This document shows positions 46,917 through 58,100 of a stretch of DNA of 64,000 nt, piece after piece. How positions within the stretch are numbered: the first letter of the stretch is position 1; each line of letters starts with the position of its first letter. The translations under genes and the position numbers were made by a program. The notes beneath the pieces are model-generated. The model saw only the letters and a program-made list of their open reading frames with translations, ran no database searches and had not been told where the DNA came from. This DNA comes from Halichondria panicea (taxonomy: Eukaryota; Porifera; Demospongiae; Suberitida; Halichondriidae): the NCBI RefSeq assembly GCF_963675165.1, contig NC_087382.1:7116315-7180314 (forward strand), in the 5' to 3' direction.

Positions 46917-49900
46917 ATGCGTGTGAAGGTGTTCAAAGATCGCAAGTCCCTTTTTACGTAAGCTACAATTTTGACTTGCAATGCATAATTATCATAGAGA
47001 CTATACTAGATATACTACCGATGATCGACTAGATCTAGCTCTGTTATAGTTATAGCCTTTGAGACTAGCTAGAGAACATAATTATGATAAACGTTGGACA
47101 GTACCTAGATCGATGGTATAGGTATAATGATCACTTTGACTGATTTTTAGCTTGTCCCATATCTATGCAGTCAGCTGTTGGAGGGCAGTCAGCACTTTGG
47201 TGGTCTCTGGAACATTGCGCTCATTCAGTTTGGCATCATAGCCGTTATATTGACAGCTGGAGACGTCATCAGTTCTGGAGGCTTTGATCTGAGGGTGGAG
47301 ACCCTCATGTTTGGGGGGCCAATGGATTGGCTGAGGTTCACTTTGTTAGAAATTCTGCAAATCTCAGGAGCACTTTTGGTCTACCCAAGCTTTGTGGTTA
47401 GTGCATGGCTAACGCCTAACAATATTGCATCATTAGTACCTGCAGCACTGTTTACGATTGCATAGCAACTCCAAGAATCAAAAACGGCAGCCTATCACTC
47501 ACTTTAATAATGCAACGTGGATATTAAGTGCTAATAAGTTTCCGTTGTTTCATTTCACAGGTTTGGCAAAGATTGCGGAAGTTTACTGGGGGTGTTATCG
47601 ATCGTCTCTTTATGTTAGCTTACCTAGCTATGGTTGTGGTTACCATGATAGCTGTGTTTAGGTCTTTACTACTTTTAGATTTACCTCCGGTCTTCAGATG
47701 TCTCTCTACAATAGAACATGTGAGTTTAAAATCAGTGCTAGTAGCTAGACATCACAGGTCTATAGAATACAGTTTCAGTGTATAATTATAGCCACAGCCG
47801 GCCACTATATAACTGCTTTTGCAAGTTGTTGACATTGATGTAATTATAATATCGGAAACCAATTAATTATGTTGAAGTAAACCCACAGATGAGACTAGTT
47901 ATGAAGAGTTTCTCATTTATTCGTGAGAATAGTACCAAATTATTGAACCCGTGGCATAAAGATGATGAAGATGGACCCGCAGTCTGGTATGAGAGACAAA
48001 TGGATCCCTCTGTCGGCTCGTTCAGCAAGTACCTCTACTTTCTGTTTGTACCTACTCTGCTTTACAGGGACCATTATCCAAGGTGATTTCCGTACAGCAG
48101 CAAATTTTCGAGGACTTATAAAATATCGCCAGAGTAAACAAGATTAATTTTTCAAGCTTCAAGGTCAATCCGTGAAAAACGCGAACCGTTGTTGTAGTGG
48201 GAAATAATTTTAGGAGATAATGGGGGATCGTAAAAAAATGTACGTAACATCAATTATCTCTGGAACTAAAGTATTTTTGGAAAAATTTTTCAAGTTAGAC
48301 AACGTATTCAAGCTTACTCCGTGTAATTTTTAGACCTTAACCGTAAGATTTTCTTCAAATCTCTCCCTAACCGAAACGGCACTAAAAACTAGCAATTTTG
48401 AGCACTGCGGAGGGTGTGTAGATATTTAAGTAACATCGAATCTTTCATAAGATAGCCAAACTATCTATAGATGTTGTGACAAAGTTCCAAACCTTAGCCG
48501 GAAACTGTTGGCCTTTTCTCTCCCTAACCGATTACCCACTATAACAATTGGGTACTGTTTTATTAATTACCACAAACCCACCACCTTATGTTGTCATGGA
48601 AACAATTTTGGATATGTTGTAGCTTATTCATTCACCTACACAATGGTATCAGCAGATTTTCTTAGAAATGTTCCAATCATAAGATATTTACATTTAAGTA
48701 CAACTACTCACACATTTTTGGTATTCTACTCTTTATACTGGATGCACTGTAGTTAAGTATAAGAGTTAGTACTCTCGCTACAATTAGCTTAACCTTATTA
48801 TACATGTATAACAGGCTCAAATTTGTTTTTAGGGTACTAATTTATTTTTGTACATGGTTAAGAGTACAAAATGGGATTAATAGAACGAGTAACAAGCAAT
48901 GGCTAATTGCACGAGGCATACCGAATGCTATTAACCTTGCCAGTGCTTGTTATGAGCTAGTGCTAGTATAATTCCTTATTGCAGCAAAATCATTAGCACG
49001 ATAATAGTATGCATGAGTTTTTGTAAGGTGGAATGGAAGTTTTGGAGTCATGCATGTAGATATAAATGTGATGTTTAAAAGGGCCAGCTGAAGTATACTC
49101 TCAAAAGTACCCTTTCATAATTTTTAACTATTGCATAAACAGTTTAATAAAAGTAACATTAAGGTATTAGTATTTTTTGCCCTGAACAACCAGCCTCCTT
49201 CTCCTAAGTTCTGCTAAGTGGTAAATGTAGTAAGTACCCATGATGCAGTTGAGCACAGTTTAGTTTGCTGATAAAATTAATAATTCTTTACAGATTAAAG
49301 GGGCCCATCTGCTGGAGAAATGTAGCCATTTATATTGGAGAGGTAAACTCATATAAATATGTATATAGTAGAGCCCACAACATAATTATCATAATTCTGT
49401 TCTCTTTCAGTTTTTGGCTTTTTCCTACATCCATTTCATAATCTATGGCAAGTGGCTGGTCCCTGCGTCTTTCAGGTGCATGAGTTATACATTGGTACAA
49501 TTCATGTACATGTAGTTACGTATCGTCATGCAGACCGCAAGACTTGTGGAACACCTACCAGTACACTATGATGACTGCTTCACTAGGGATTTTGTCGTCA
49601 CTAGTGGTAATTTTTCATTCATGGCCCAACTTCACTGCAGAGCTGACTCGATTTGCTGATCGCGAGTTCTACACTGTAGGTAGCATGATTGAAAACTTAG
49701 TAGCTAATGCATCTGCTCACACATGCACTTAGATTTACATCCTTTAAACTATACTATTTACACATGCACCCGCAGGACTGGTGGAACAGTTCTAGCTATA
49801 CAATCTTCTATCGCAAGTGGAATGTTCTGATCTATGACTGGATCAATGCCTATTTTTACCAAGATTTGCGGAAGGCAAGCTAGTGTTAGTTAGTGCATGT

Positions 49901-52165
49901 TACTATTGTATGCATACTGATAATTTGTCCACTCTCTTCTGATAGCGATCAAATTGCCTTGTCACTTGATGCTCGCAGAATTGCTAACTTTGAGTTGTTG
50001 TGTGTGTATACGTGCAGGTGCTCAAGAGTTCTTGGCTCACTGCCCTAGTTGTGTTTCTCGTGTCATCGTTCATGCATGACTACCACGTTGCTGTAGCCAC
50101 CGGGTACTTCCTACCAGTGTTCATGGTCCTCTTTGCAGGAGGCGGAGGTAAGACTTGTTAACCAGAGGCGCATAAGGAGCCTCGATAGTGCCACGGTCTT
50201 TGTTTACTTTCCTCACCTGGCTTACTAAATTGCTGCATTTACATCAGGTTAGATTAGCATACCGTATAGTGGGTAATTTTCGTGGGGGAAAAATATTCGT
50301 GGTTTTACACTGGACCACGAATATTTTACCCCTGCAGTGCAAGCAGCAACCACGAAAATAAAAACTACGAATGGCTAAATATTGATGAACCACAAAAATT
50401 ACCCGCTATACGGTTACCTCTTGCACAATTATACCATAATTATAGCCGGTCATTTTCGGGCTGGGGACAAAATATTCGTGGTTTTTCGTAGTTGAAGCTC
50501 TGACCACGAATATTTTACCCACGAATGAAGCGACCTAGAGTCCTACACTACCTTTTCGGGCTTGGCAAATTATGCTCAGCCTCAGTCTAGCATAATAATT
50601 ATTAGAGAGACTTCTAGGAACTGAGAATAATACCGGGTAGGGTATTTGACCCTCAAGAGTCTGGTAGACCTAATTCACTTGGTTCTATCTTATAATGTAG
50701 CTAGACATATCTATCGCAATAGATCTGTACTGTAAGCACTAGCCACTAGTAGGCAGGCATGGAGGAGTATTTTCTCTTTTGAAAACTCAGGACTATATTT
50801 CACTTTCTGTAATGCTACAATACAACTACAAATAAATTGTCTTTTCAGAATGAGAGTAATGTCGGTACACCAAACTGAGGCTGACTTTTTGAACAGAATA
50901 GGCCAAAAATTGTCAAGGCCTACTAGTACCTTTACCCGCAGTGCAATCAGCAACCAGGAAAATAATTATCCACGAAATGTCTGAACCACGAATATGAAAA
51001 TTACTATAATTATTGTATGGTTGCCAGCTGATTACCTATAATTATAGCTAGCTCGCTTATCACAAAGACATCCAGTTGCTGGGTAGGGCTCGAAAATGGC
51101 TGCATATCCAGAGCATAGAGCGCTCTGCAGCCTCTGCTATAGCCTCGATTCCAGGCCGAGTTGCTTCTAGCTAGGCCGACAACTAGGCCTGGTGTTGATT
51201 GTATCTGGGCGTGGTTAGGAACCAAAACACAAGAAGCAGAGAGAACAACACACCTGTCGACAAGGGCCGGCAGTGTTGGTCCTACCTACTAGTTTGTAGT
51301 CCATCACAAAGGGCAGTGAGTGAAAGCAAGAGATTTGCCATACCATGTTGAAAACCATGGCAAAGACGTTTCTTCCTTCTGACAAGAGCTGGGCCTGTTC
51401 TGCAATGAGAGTGGGGCCTCTTGTGAAGCGGACAATGTATACGTTAATCTGAACAACTTAAACTTGCAGTAGCTAGCTAGCTAGATAATCTATGGCTAGA
51501 TTTCAGTTACTTGGAGCATACACAAAGCTAAATTACGGTATTAAACTTATACGGGGAAATATGACAGGAAACAAAGTGTGAAGAATCTCTGCTTTGGTTT
51601 CCGGTTCCTGCCACGCCCAGATACAATCAATACCAGGCCGTATTTTTCAACTTTGTTCTATTAAAAAAAAATCGGCCTGGGACCGAGGCTACCTCTGCTA
51701 TTGACCCTACTGCTACTGCATGTATATACGCTATAAGTATCTAAAGGAGTTAGACACTGTTTTGTCGGTGTCCGTGTGATTTAGAAGCCTTGTAGTTCCC
51801 TCGCTACGCTCGGGATACTAAATCAGTGCCTTTGGGCTTCTAAATCCCATAGACACCTCCAAAACAGTGTAATCAGTTTCTACTGTATAGCCAAAATAGC
51901 ATATTGCATTTAATACTGTGCTGTGATTATACTGTTAATATTCTCAGGGTTCATGTTCTTAGTGCGTCCTGACAAGAACAGTCGATTTGCTAAAGCGTTC
52001 ACTGTGTGTGGTTTTTATATGGGGACCGCCATCATTGTGTCCGCACACTACACTGAGCTGGCTGCTCGGAATGCCTGCCCCCAAGTGAACAGCTCATATC
52101 TGCAGTATGCAACTCTGGCCTGTTTCTCTCAACATAATATCACAATAGACTATATAATTATGTAA
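46917..52165 (+). CDS. SOAT: Sterol O-acyltransferase (ACAT/SOAT, MBOAT family), 10 exons, 440 aa
   Basis: Exons: 46917-46957, 47171-47396, 47561-47719, 47889-48082, 49294-49342, 49411-49475, 49534-49675, 49776-49874, 50018-50147 and 51948-52165. Phases close; the total is 1323 nt. The enzyme moves fatty acyl groups from acyl-CoA to sterol in the ER membrane. KVFKDRKSLF matches the block before the SOAT membrane region. SFSFIREN and FSKYLYFLFVPTLLYRDHYPR are family blocks. FYT-DWWNSSSY spans exons 7-8 and is the acyl-CoA-site FYxDWWN motif. SSFMHDYHVAVATGY holds the presumed catalytic His. About nine hydrophobic stretches are present. Human SOATs (about 520-550 aa) have a longer cytosolic N-terminus, absent here or in an unseen exon. 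Intron 8 starts GC (CGGAAG|GCAAGC); reading on without splicing meets TAG two codons later. The last intron holds several repeats. Confidence 0.9.
49875..49876 (+). other. GC splice donor (GC-AG intron 8 of SOAT)
   Basis: The exon ends CGGAAG and the intron begins GCAAGC, matching the known GC donor consensus AG|GCAAG. The acceptor is GTGCAG at 50017. Both neighbouring exons are highly conserved SOAT blocks in phase 0. No nearby GT donor keeps the frame. Confidence 0.85.
51137..51692. repeat. Foldback element with family C termini
   Basis: The left arm begins TAGCCTCGATTCCAGGCCGA and later reads GATTGTATCTGGGCGTGG. The right arm carries CCACGCCCAGATACAATC and ends CGGCCTGGGACCGAGGCTA. The arms are about 80-110 bp around roughly 380 bp of unrelated sequence. 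Confidence 0.7.
51757..51873. repeat. Palindromic element, family G
   Basis: GTTAGACACTGTTTTG, GGTGTCC and GATTTAGAAGCC on the left pair with GGCTTCTAAATC, GACACC and CAAAACAGTGTAA on the right. A second copy at about 55836-55965 lies in a LARP4 intron. Two copies in introns of neighbouring genes define a small family. Confidence 0.7.
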
Positions 52166-52485
52166 CATAATTATTATAGCCACTTAGTTATAACCATTGA
52201 TTTTTATAGCTGGATAGTTTTGTTGAACGTATTGCGGTAGAATAATTTCGTCGTTTTAATTTTCGTATGATGCTCTACAATACGAAATGTACGAAAAAAA
52301 CCCACTGATAAAATCGACATGGGTCGCCATAAATACATTATAATTATAATTATGTATTCCACCAAAAACTGAATTTTATACCATGGTGGTGGGCACAAAT
52401 TTCCACCATACAAAAAAACCCCGGTATACTATAATTAATGCATGACATAATTGACATGTGTCGCCATAATTGTACAGCATACATG

Positions 52486-52912
52486 TATATGTGACAGGGC
52501 CTAGGAAAACAACCCTTATGGAGCAAACTAATTAATTGTATTTTATTGCTTAATTAAATAAAGCAGTGCTTAAGCTTCAAATTGATTACAATATCACTCA
52601 CTTTGCACCTTCCTACCCCAAAATATTTCGGGTGAAAGGGGGACAGTATTGACCTACTGTTTTGAGAAACTAATGTTCGAAGTTCTATCCACATACAAGA
52701 ACAGCATGAAAAAATTCAATGGCTGCCTTGTAACGGCTATACAAAAAAATTTTTCAGATAAAAATTTTTTTTTAGTTAGAGGAGATATTGAAGTTACTTC
52801 TTATGAAAGAAAACCAAAATCCTAAAATAGCTCTAAATATTTTACTTTGTAGTGTACTGAACATTATTAGTTTGCTCCATAAGGGTTGTTTTCCTAGGCC
52901 CTGTCACATATA
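52486..52912. mobile_element. Inverted-repeat DNA element (about 427 bp)
   Basis: Terminal repeats of over 40 bp start TATATGTGACAGGGCCTAGG, continue AAAACAACCCTTATGGAGCA and are mirrored exactly at the right end. The terminal TATA may include a TA target duplication, as in Tc1/mariner MITEs. The interior is AT-rich and non-coding. Confidence 0.75.
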
Positions 52913-53799
52913 ATCACCAAAACTGCATACAATTAATGGGGTTGGGCACGAACATTATATCTTGGGATAATTAGTATACCGTATAATCTGGTTAGTAAGC
53001 GCATGCGCCTATGTATAGGGAAAAAGAGCAGACCTCTATGCACCTATTATCCAGGTGCGCTTATAGAAATTAACCACGCCCATGACGTTTCAATGAAGCA
53101 AATCTCCATTGGCTAGCTCGATCGTTTGTCTGCAAGAGGTCTATATATATAGTCATATCTGACAGCAGTAACACAGCTACCGGTAGTGAAAGAGACTTAA
53201 TATCTGTGGAGACTAGTTGGGCAGAGAACTGTGCAGAAAACCATGCGCCTTCTATCCAGGCTCTTGGTCTGCTAACCAGTATGCACCAGTCCTATATATT
53301 AGTTAATGTGCGCTTATTAACCAGTACTGCATGCTTGTATATAATTTTGGTCTCCCACTCCAACATACAATACATCGCCAAAAATGAGTATTGTATTGTA
53401 TATTCAGCACACACCCTCGCTTAACTTTTTTAGTAACCGTAAATTTACACTTATAAAACAATTAAACAGTGGCTAACGGCCACCCCTGAAGAAGGCTAAC
53501 TGCATTGCATTATAACTGTCAGGGATTCAGGTATCAAAATTTAATGAACAGTTTGTGTACAAAACACCTCAACAAAGTAAAAAATTGTCCCCAAAGGTGT
53601 CCGTTATAGTGGGTTTCACTGTACCTATATACAATACCAACTGGACGGCCAGCACATTTTTAATTTTTATCAAGTACTCTAACAAGCTTCCGCTATGCTA
53701 TAATAATGTCTCTCGCATGTTTGACAAAATAAATGTGAAAAACACAATTTAGAGCAGTGTTGTGGAAGAGGAGCGTATGAAACAAAACTAATGGCTAGC

Positions 53800-54185
53800 G
53801 GTCCCATTCAAGGATAGAGACTCTTGTAGCTATTAACAAATAGCTAGCGCTTCAGTGCAAGGCTATAATTCGAATACCGTCTTTCTTCTAATTACAGCAC
53901 CACTCTAATAGAAGAACCAACTGAGAGTTTTAATTTCGAACAATTTTTTTGTGGTTCTTAGTTAATGAAAGCACCGCGGGTGCTGATGCCTCGGTCCCAT
54001 TCAAGGATAGAGACTCTTGTAGCTATTAACAAATAGCTAACGCTTCAGTGCAAGGCTATAATTCGAATACCGTCTTTCTTCGAATTACAGCACCACTCTA
54101 ATAGAAGAACCAACTGAGAGTTTTAATTTCGAACAATTTTTTGTGGTGCTTAGTTAATGAAAGCACCGCGGGTGCTGATGCCTCG
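53800..54185. repeat. Tandem duplication, 193-bp unit, two copies
   Basis: 53800-53992 and 53993-54185 are nearly identical (GGTCCCATTCAAGGATAGAG to GCACCGCGGGTGCTGATGCC). They differ at only a few positions and in the length of a T run. Each unit ends with the first bases of family D, and the second continues into the full element. Confidence 0.9.
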
Positions 54186-55194
54186 GTGGAGGTGCTAAAG
54201 CTACAAACTACTAAACATAAAAGCTTTTTTATACACACATTAGATCTATATCATGATGAACATTTTTACTAGCTGAATCCAGAATCACAGGGAAACTCAA
54301 GAAGTGGGTAATGATCGACCACAATTGTTGTTAAAAACGATCAATGCCAAAAGTTCAAGTTTAAAATTAATGGCTGCATTAGCAGAGCTTTGCAGCTATC
54401 AATAGCTAGCATTCTAGTGCAGAGCTAACTACTAAGTAGAGTAGCAACAGTCGGTAAACAAGTTTGCTACGCACTCTTCTGAAAAGGCTGCAATGGCATT
54501 CCAAGTAAGAAAATCTATTAGAACAAAGACGGTAGAAAGTTTGTGTACACAGATGATACTACATGTATGAAAGATTCTAAGAGACTGGAACAGCCATCTA
54601 GCCATAGCTCACTCAGAAAGAAGTGTCCGTTTGCAAATCCAAGATAACGAGGCTAGAAGCCTATATATAGCTGTTAGTTTATTCATCGCATTACAACCGT
54701 TGAACAGTTACAGCTGGAATACATTACACGTATTCCTCATGCTGCCTACGCCTCGATGCATAATTACAATGACTGTGTAACAATAATTTAAACGTACATT
54801 ATAATACAGTCATGTTTAAGTGCACAAGGAAAAAACCATAAACAAGACGTACGATTGTGTTATGTACAAAACACATAAATATTATAGACTAGCAATACAC
54901 AGTGCTTGTAAAAGTAATAATTATTATTCACATACGGACTAGAAAAGGTTTGACAATAAATTGAGTTCAGGATTATACACGTGCAGACTAGAAAAGGTTT
55001 TGACAATAATTATTATTCTGGTATTTACATACAGCACAATTCCAATCTGAGTTAATTCCAAATCACATAACAATTATAAGCTGCATCAACAGCACGCACC
55101 TGACAAACATTTTCTTTACTTATAGCCTGTGCATCCAGAGTGTATTTTACTTGTGCATTCCGAACATCAGTTGAACAATACAAACACAAACATC

Positions 55195-58100
55195 TCAGTT
55201 GTCTTTGGGTCTTTGAGGCAAAGTAGCAGCCTCTTTACTAGGTGAAGCTGGAGCACTCTTACTAACTGCCAGTTTCGATGGTGTTGGTTGGGCACCTTCT
55301 CCTATAGCGTTTTTCTCACCTTTTGGACTGGGTTTTGATGTCACATTAGATTGTCCTACAATTGTCTTATTGTTCTTCCGCTCTCCTTTGGGTGAAGTGG
55401 GGGCTGACAACGACTTCGTGGGTGGCTCGTTGTTATCAGATTGAGTGTCCTGTTTAGGAGCGGGTGGTGTAACAGGAGATGGTGGGGCCTTTTTACGCTG
55501 TGCCATTTGAGCATAACTTAGTTTCTCAGATTTGCTCATATTATTATTTTGTGACTTTGAATCAGGGATTTTATCAACCGTGGGTTTTGTGGATGTCGTG
55601 ACCTTAGGTTCATTAGTAGGTGTTGGCGGAGGTGGAGGGGCCTGAGGTGGCTGGTTTTTCTTGGGAGGTTTGGGTGATGGCCGTGGAGCACCGTTTCGAT
55701 AAACACCGCCTTTCTTTTCTCCTCTGTCACGATTACGCCTAATGTGGAGGGGTAACATAGCATGACTATAAGTACCCACAAATCCCACAATAGCACCATG
55801 CGTACAGTAGTAATAGAGAAAGCGTTAGCCATAGACACTGTTTTGGAGGTATTTAGAAGCTTGAAGGCATTGCTTTAGTATCCCGAACGTAGTGAGGGTA
55901 CTACAAGTGACTGAGGGCTTTCTAATATAAAATCACATGGACACCGACAACAGTGTCTAACTTATTTAGGTACTAGTGAGCATGCACAACCTTGCCTGAG
56001 GCTTAACTACAATATTTTGCTTGAAAACAGGATACTATGTAAGTTATACATGTGTCCCATATAGTACATCTCCTATATGAGTCACTTTCCCACAGACTAC
56101 CGTATTACAAGAATATTTTGCGGGTGAAAACCCTTTGCGAACGAGCCCAATCAGCAGAAAATTTGACCCTTCGCGATCTAACTATTGCGTTCTGGCAAGG
56201 ATCGTGTGCATTTACTAGTAATCATTTAGGTTTTGCGGATTTTATTGTTGCGAATTGATCAACCCTCGCAAAGTTAGCAAATGTTTGATGCTCGCAAAAC
56301 ATTCTAGTAATAATTTATGGTATTTATTTCAGTATAAGGTACATGTACAAACTACAAAATACGAACTTACTTATTTGGAGGGAATGATCTCCCATCTTTT
56401 GATACCACTGAATTCCTGGTACCCTACACAAAGTATGAACTAATTTAGACGTCACTTTTACACACAAAATAAATTTCTACCAGTACACTTAATTATTTTA
56501 ACAGTAACTCAAACAACGTTTAATCTACACACCACAAACAATAATTAATATAATTATGGAAAAACAGGTACCTACATTCTGTCTGCTGTCTTTATCACTG
56601 TGTCGTCCCGAGCCCTGCCTACTACCGTTGGCATAATAACCTCTATCTCCTCTGTATGGACCCTGGGTAACAATGAATAGACGAACATGAATTTGGGCAC
56701 ACGGTCACAGACCAAATCATAATACCATAACAGTGTACTGACAAGGCTAAATTTGGCATCCACTGAGCAGACTCAGAATCACAGACAAACAGTCGTAGTT
56801 GGTATGTTTCTGACTTGGATTTCTGAAACGTTAAATCCTCGGCTTAGGGTGTGGTTGTACATACGCGTAGGAGTGATGTAAAACTAGCTTCTCAGACTGG
56901 TGGATGGCTAGATTTTTTTGTTGGGGGGGGGGGGCAACTGGATAGAACCCTACTGATTGCATAGAGCAACTTTCTACTTGAGACCATAATTTTAAACCTT
57001 AAACAAACCTTAGAGTCCCCTCGAGATCCCTTATATGGCCGTCCATTATCTCCACTGCTTTGGATAGAACTTGAATTGACAGTACTTGTGGTAACGACAG
57101 TACTTTGAGCCCCACTAGCCACGACAGCAGCTGCTGTAGTCACAGATGCATTCACGGCAGTTGAGACAGCACTATGGATTGAAACAACCATTCTAGGAGG
57201 CGGGGGGATATTAGCAGCCACCACAGCAGCAATTGATGGGGGTTGAGTTTGCAAAGGACTTGGTGATACTGTAATTGATTGTGCACTAGTCAGGGTAGTA
57301 TTAGTCATGATAGGTTTAGTAGATTCTACTGCCTGTGGGAAAGTTTGAATGGAGGGAATAGCAGTACTTGCAGGACTGCTATCTGTTATAGCATTTCCAT
57401 TAGTAGAGCTAGGTAGAGGTGGATGATTCGTAATTGTTAATAGAGGGGCACCATCTTTGAGTCTTCGCCCTTTGACAATATCGGCTAGATTGGAGGTATT
57501 TTTGGTGTCAGTGGAGTCCAGTGTTTGAGTAGGTGTGGTGGAGGGGGGAGACGTTCCCCCAGCTTCACTCGTGGGGAGAGGAGGAAAGTTACCAGGGGCC
57601 AGGTCCAGGCTCTGCTGAGGTCTAGATTGCCGCTATTGTGTGTGTGCGCACGAGTGTGAGTGAGTGGTGAGTGGGTGTTAAAAACACACGTAGATGAACT
57701 GGAGTTACACGTATGACATTGCACTGTGCATAATAATTATAAAGATTGCAGGAAACGTAGGTTGCAGGTACGTGTACATGCTGTACACGGGAGGATGATA
57801 ATAATTATATATATATACACATAGGAACACAACAACTTCAGATTCAAGAAAATGACGAGGTTAAACCCATGTGTCGCTGTCTTGGTCCACAAGTACTGTG
57901 CATGTAATTATTATGTTCTAATTTATCAAACAGCAAAAAAATATGGAAATTGTCCGAGTATAATTAGAACAGATACTTTATAGAGCACACGAAGTGTCCA
58001 GAGTAAATAGAACAGCATGCAGCTGCATGCGAGCTAATAGAACAGTGTGCGACTGAATAGTTGCACTAGCAATCTAAAACTAGCTAATCCTCAAAGCTAT

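Larger units (their letters stand above)
50148..51947. other. Last intron of SOAT, filled with repeats
   Basis: It contains family A palindromes at 50260-50415, 50442-50530 and 50925-51018. It also holds a foldback element bordered by family C arms (51137-51692) and a TTAGACACTGTTTTG palindrome (51757-51873). No coding exon is present. Confidence 0.75.
52166..55194. other. Intergenic, SOAT to LARP4-like gene (convergent)
   Basis: It holds an inverted-repeat element (52486-52912), AT-rich filler and a family D copy whose start has been tandemly duplicated (53800-54185). The body of that copy runs to about 54780. No exon is supported; plus-strand frames at 53206 and 53555 are short and featureless. 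Confidence 0.65.

Noticed and set aside
55536-55838. 100-codon minus-strand frame
   Set aside because: It is a shadow frame of the Pro-rich last exon of the LARP4-like gene.
57485-57724. 79-codon minus-strand frame
   Set aside because: It is out of frame with the LARP4 exon that carries the conserved NFPPLP and LADIVKG motifs.
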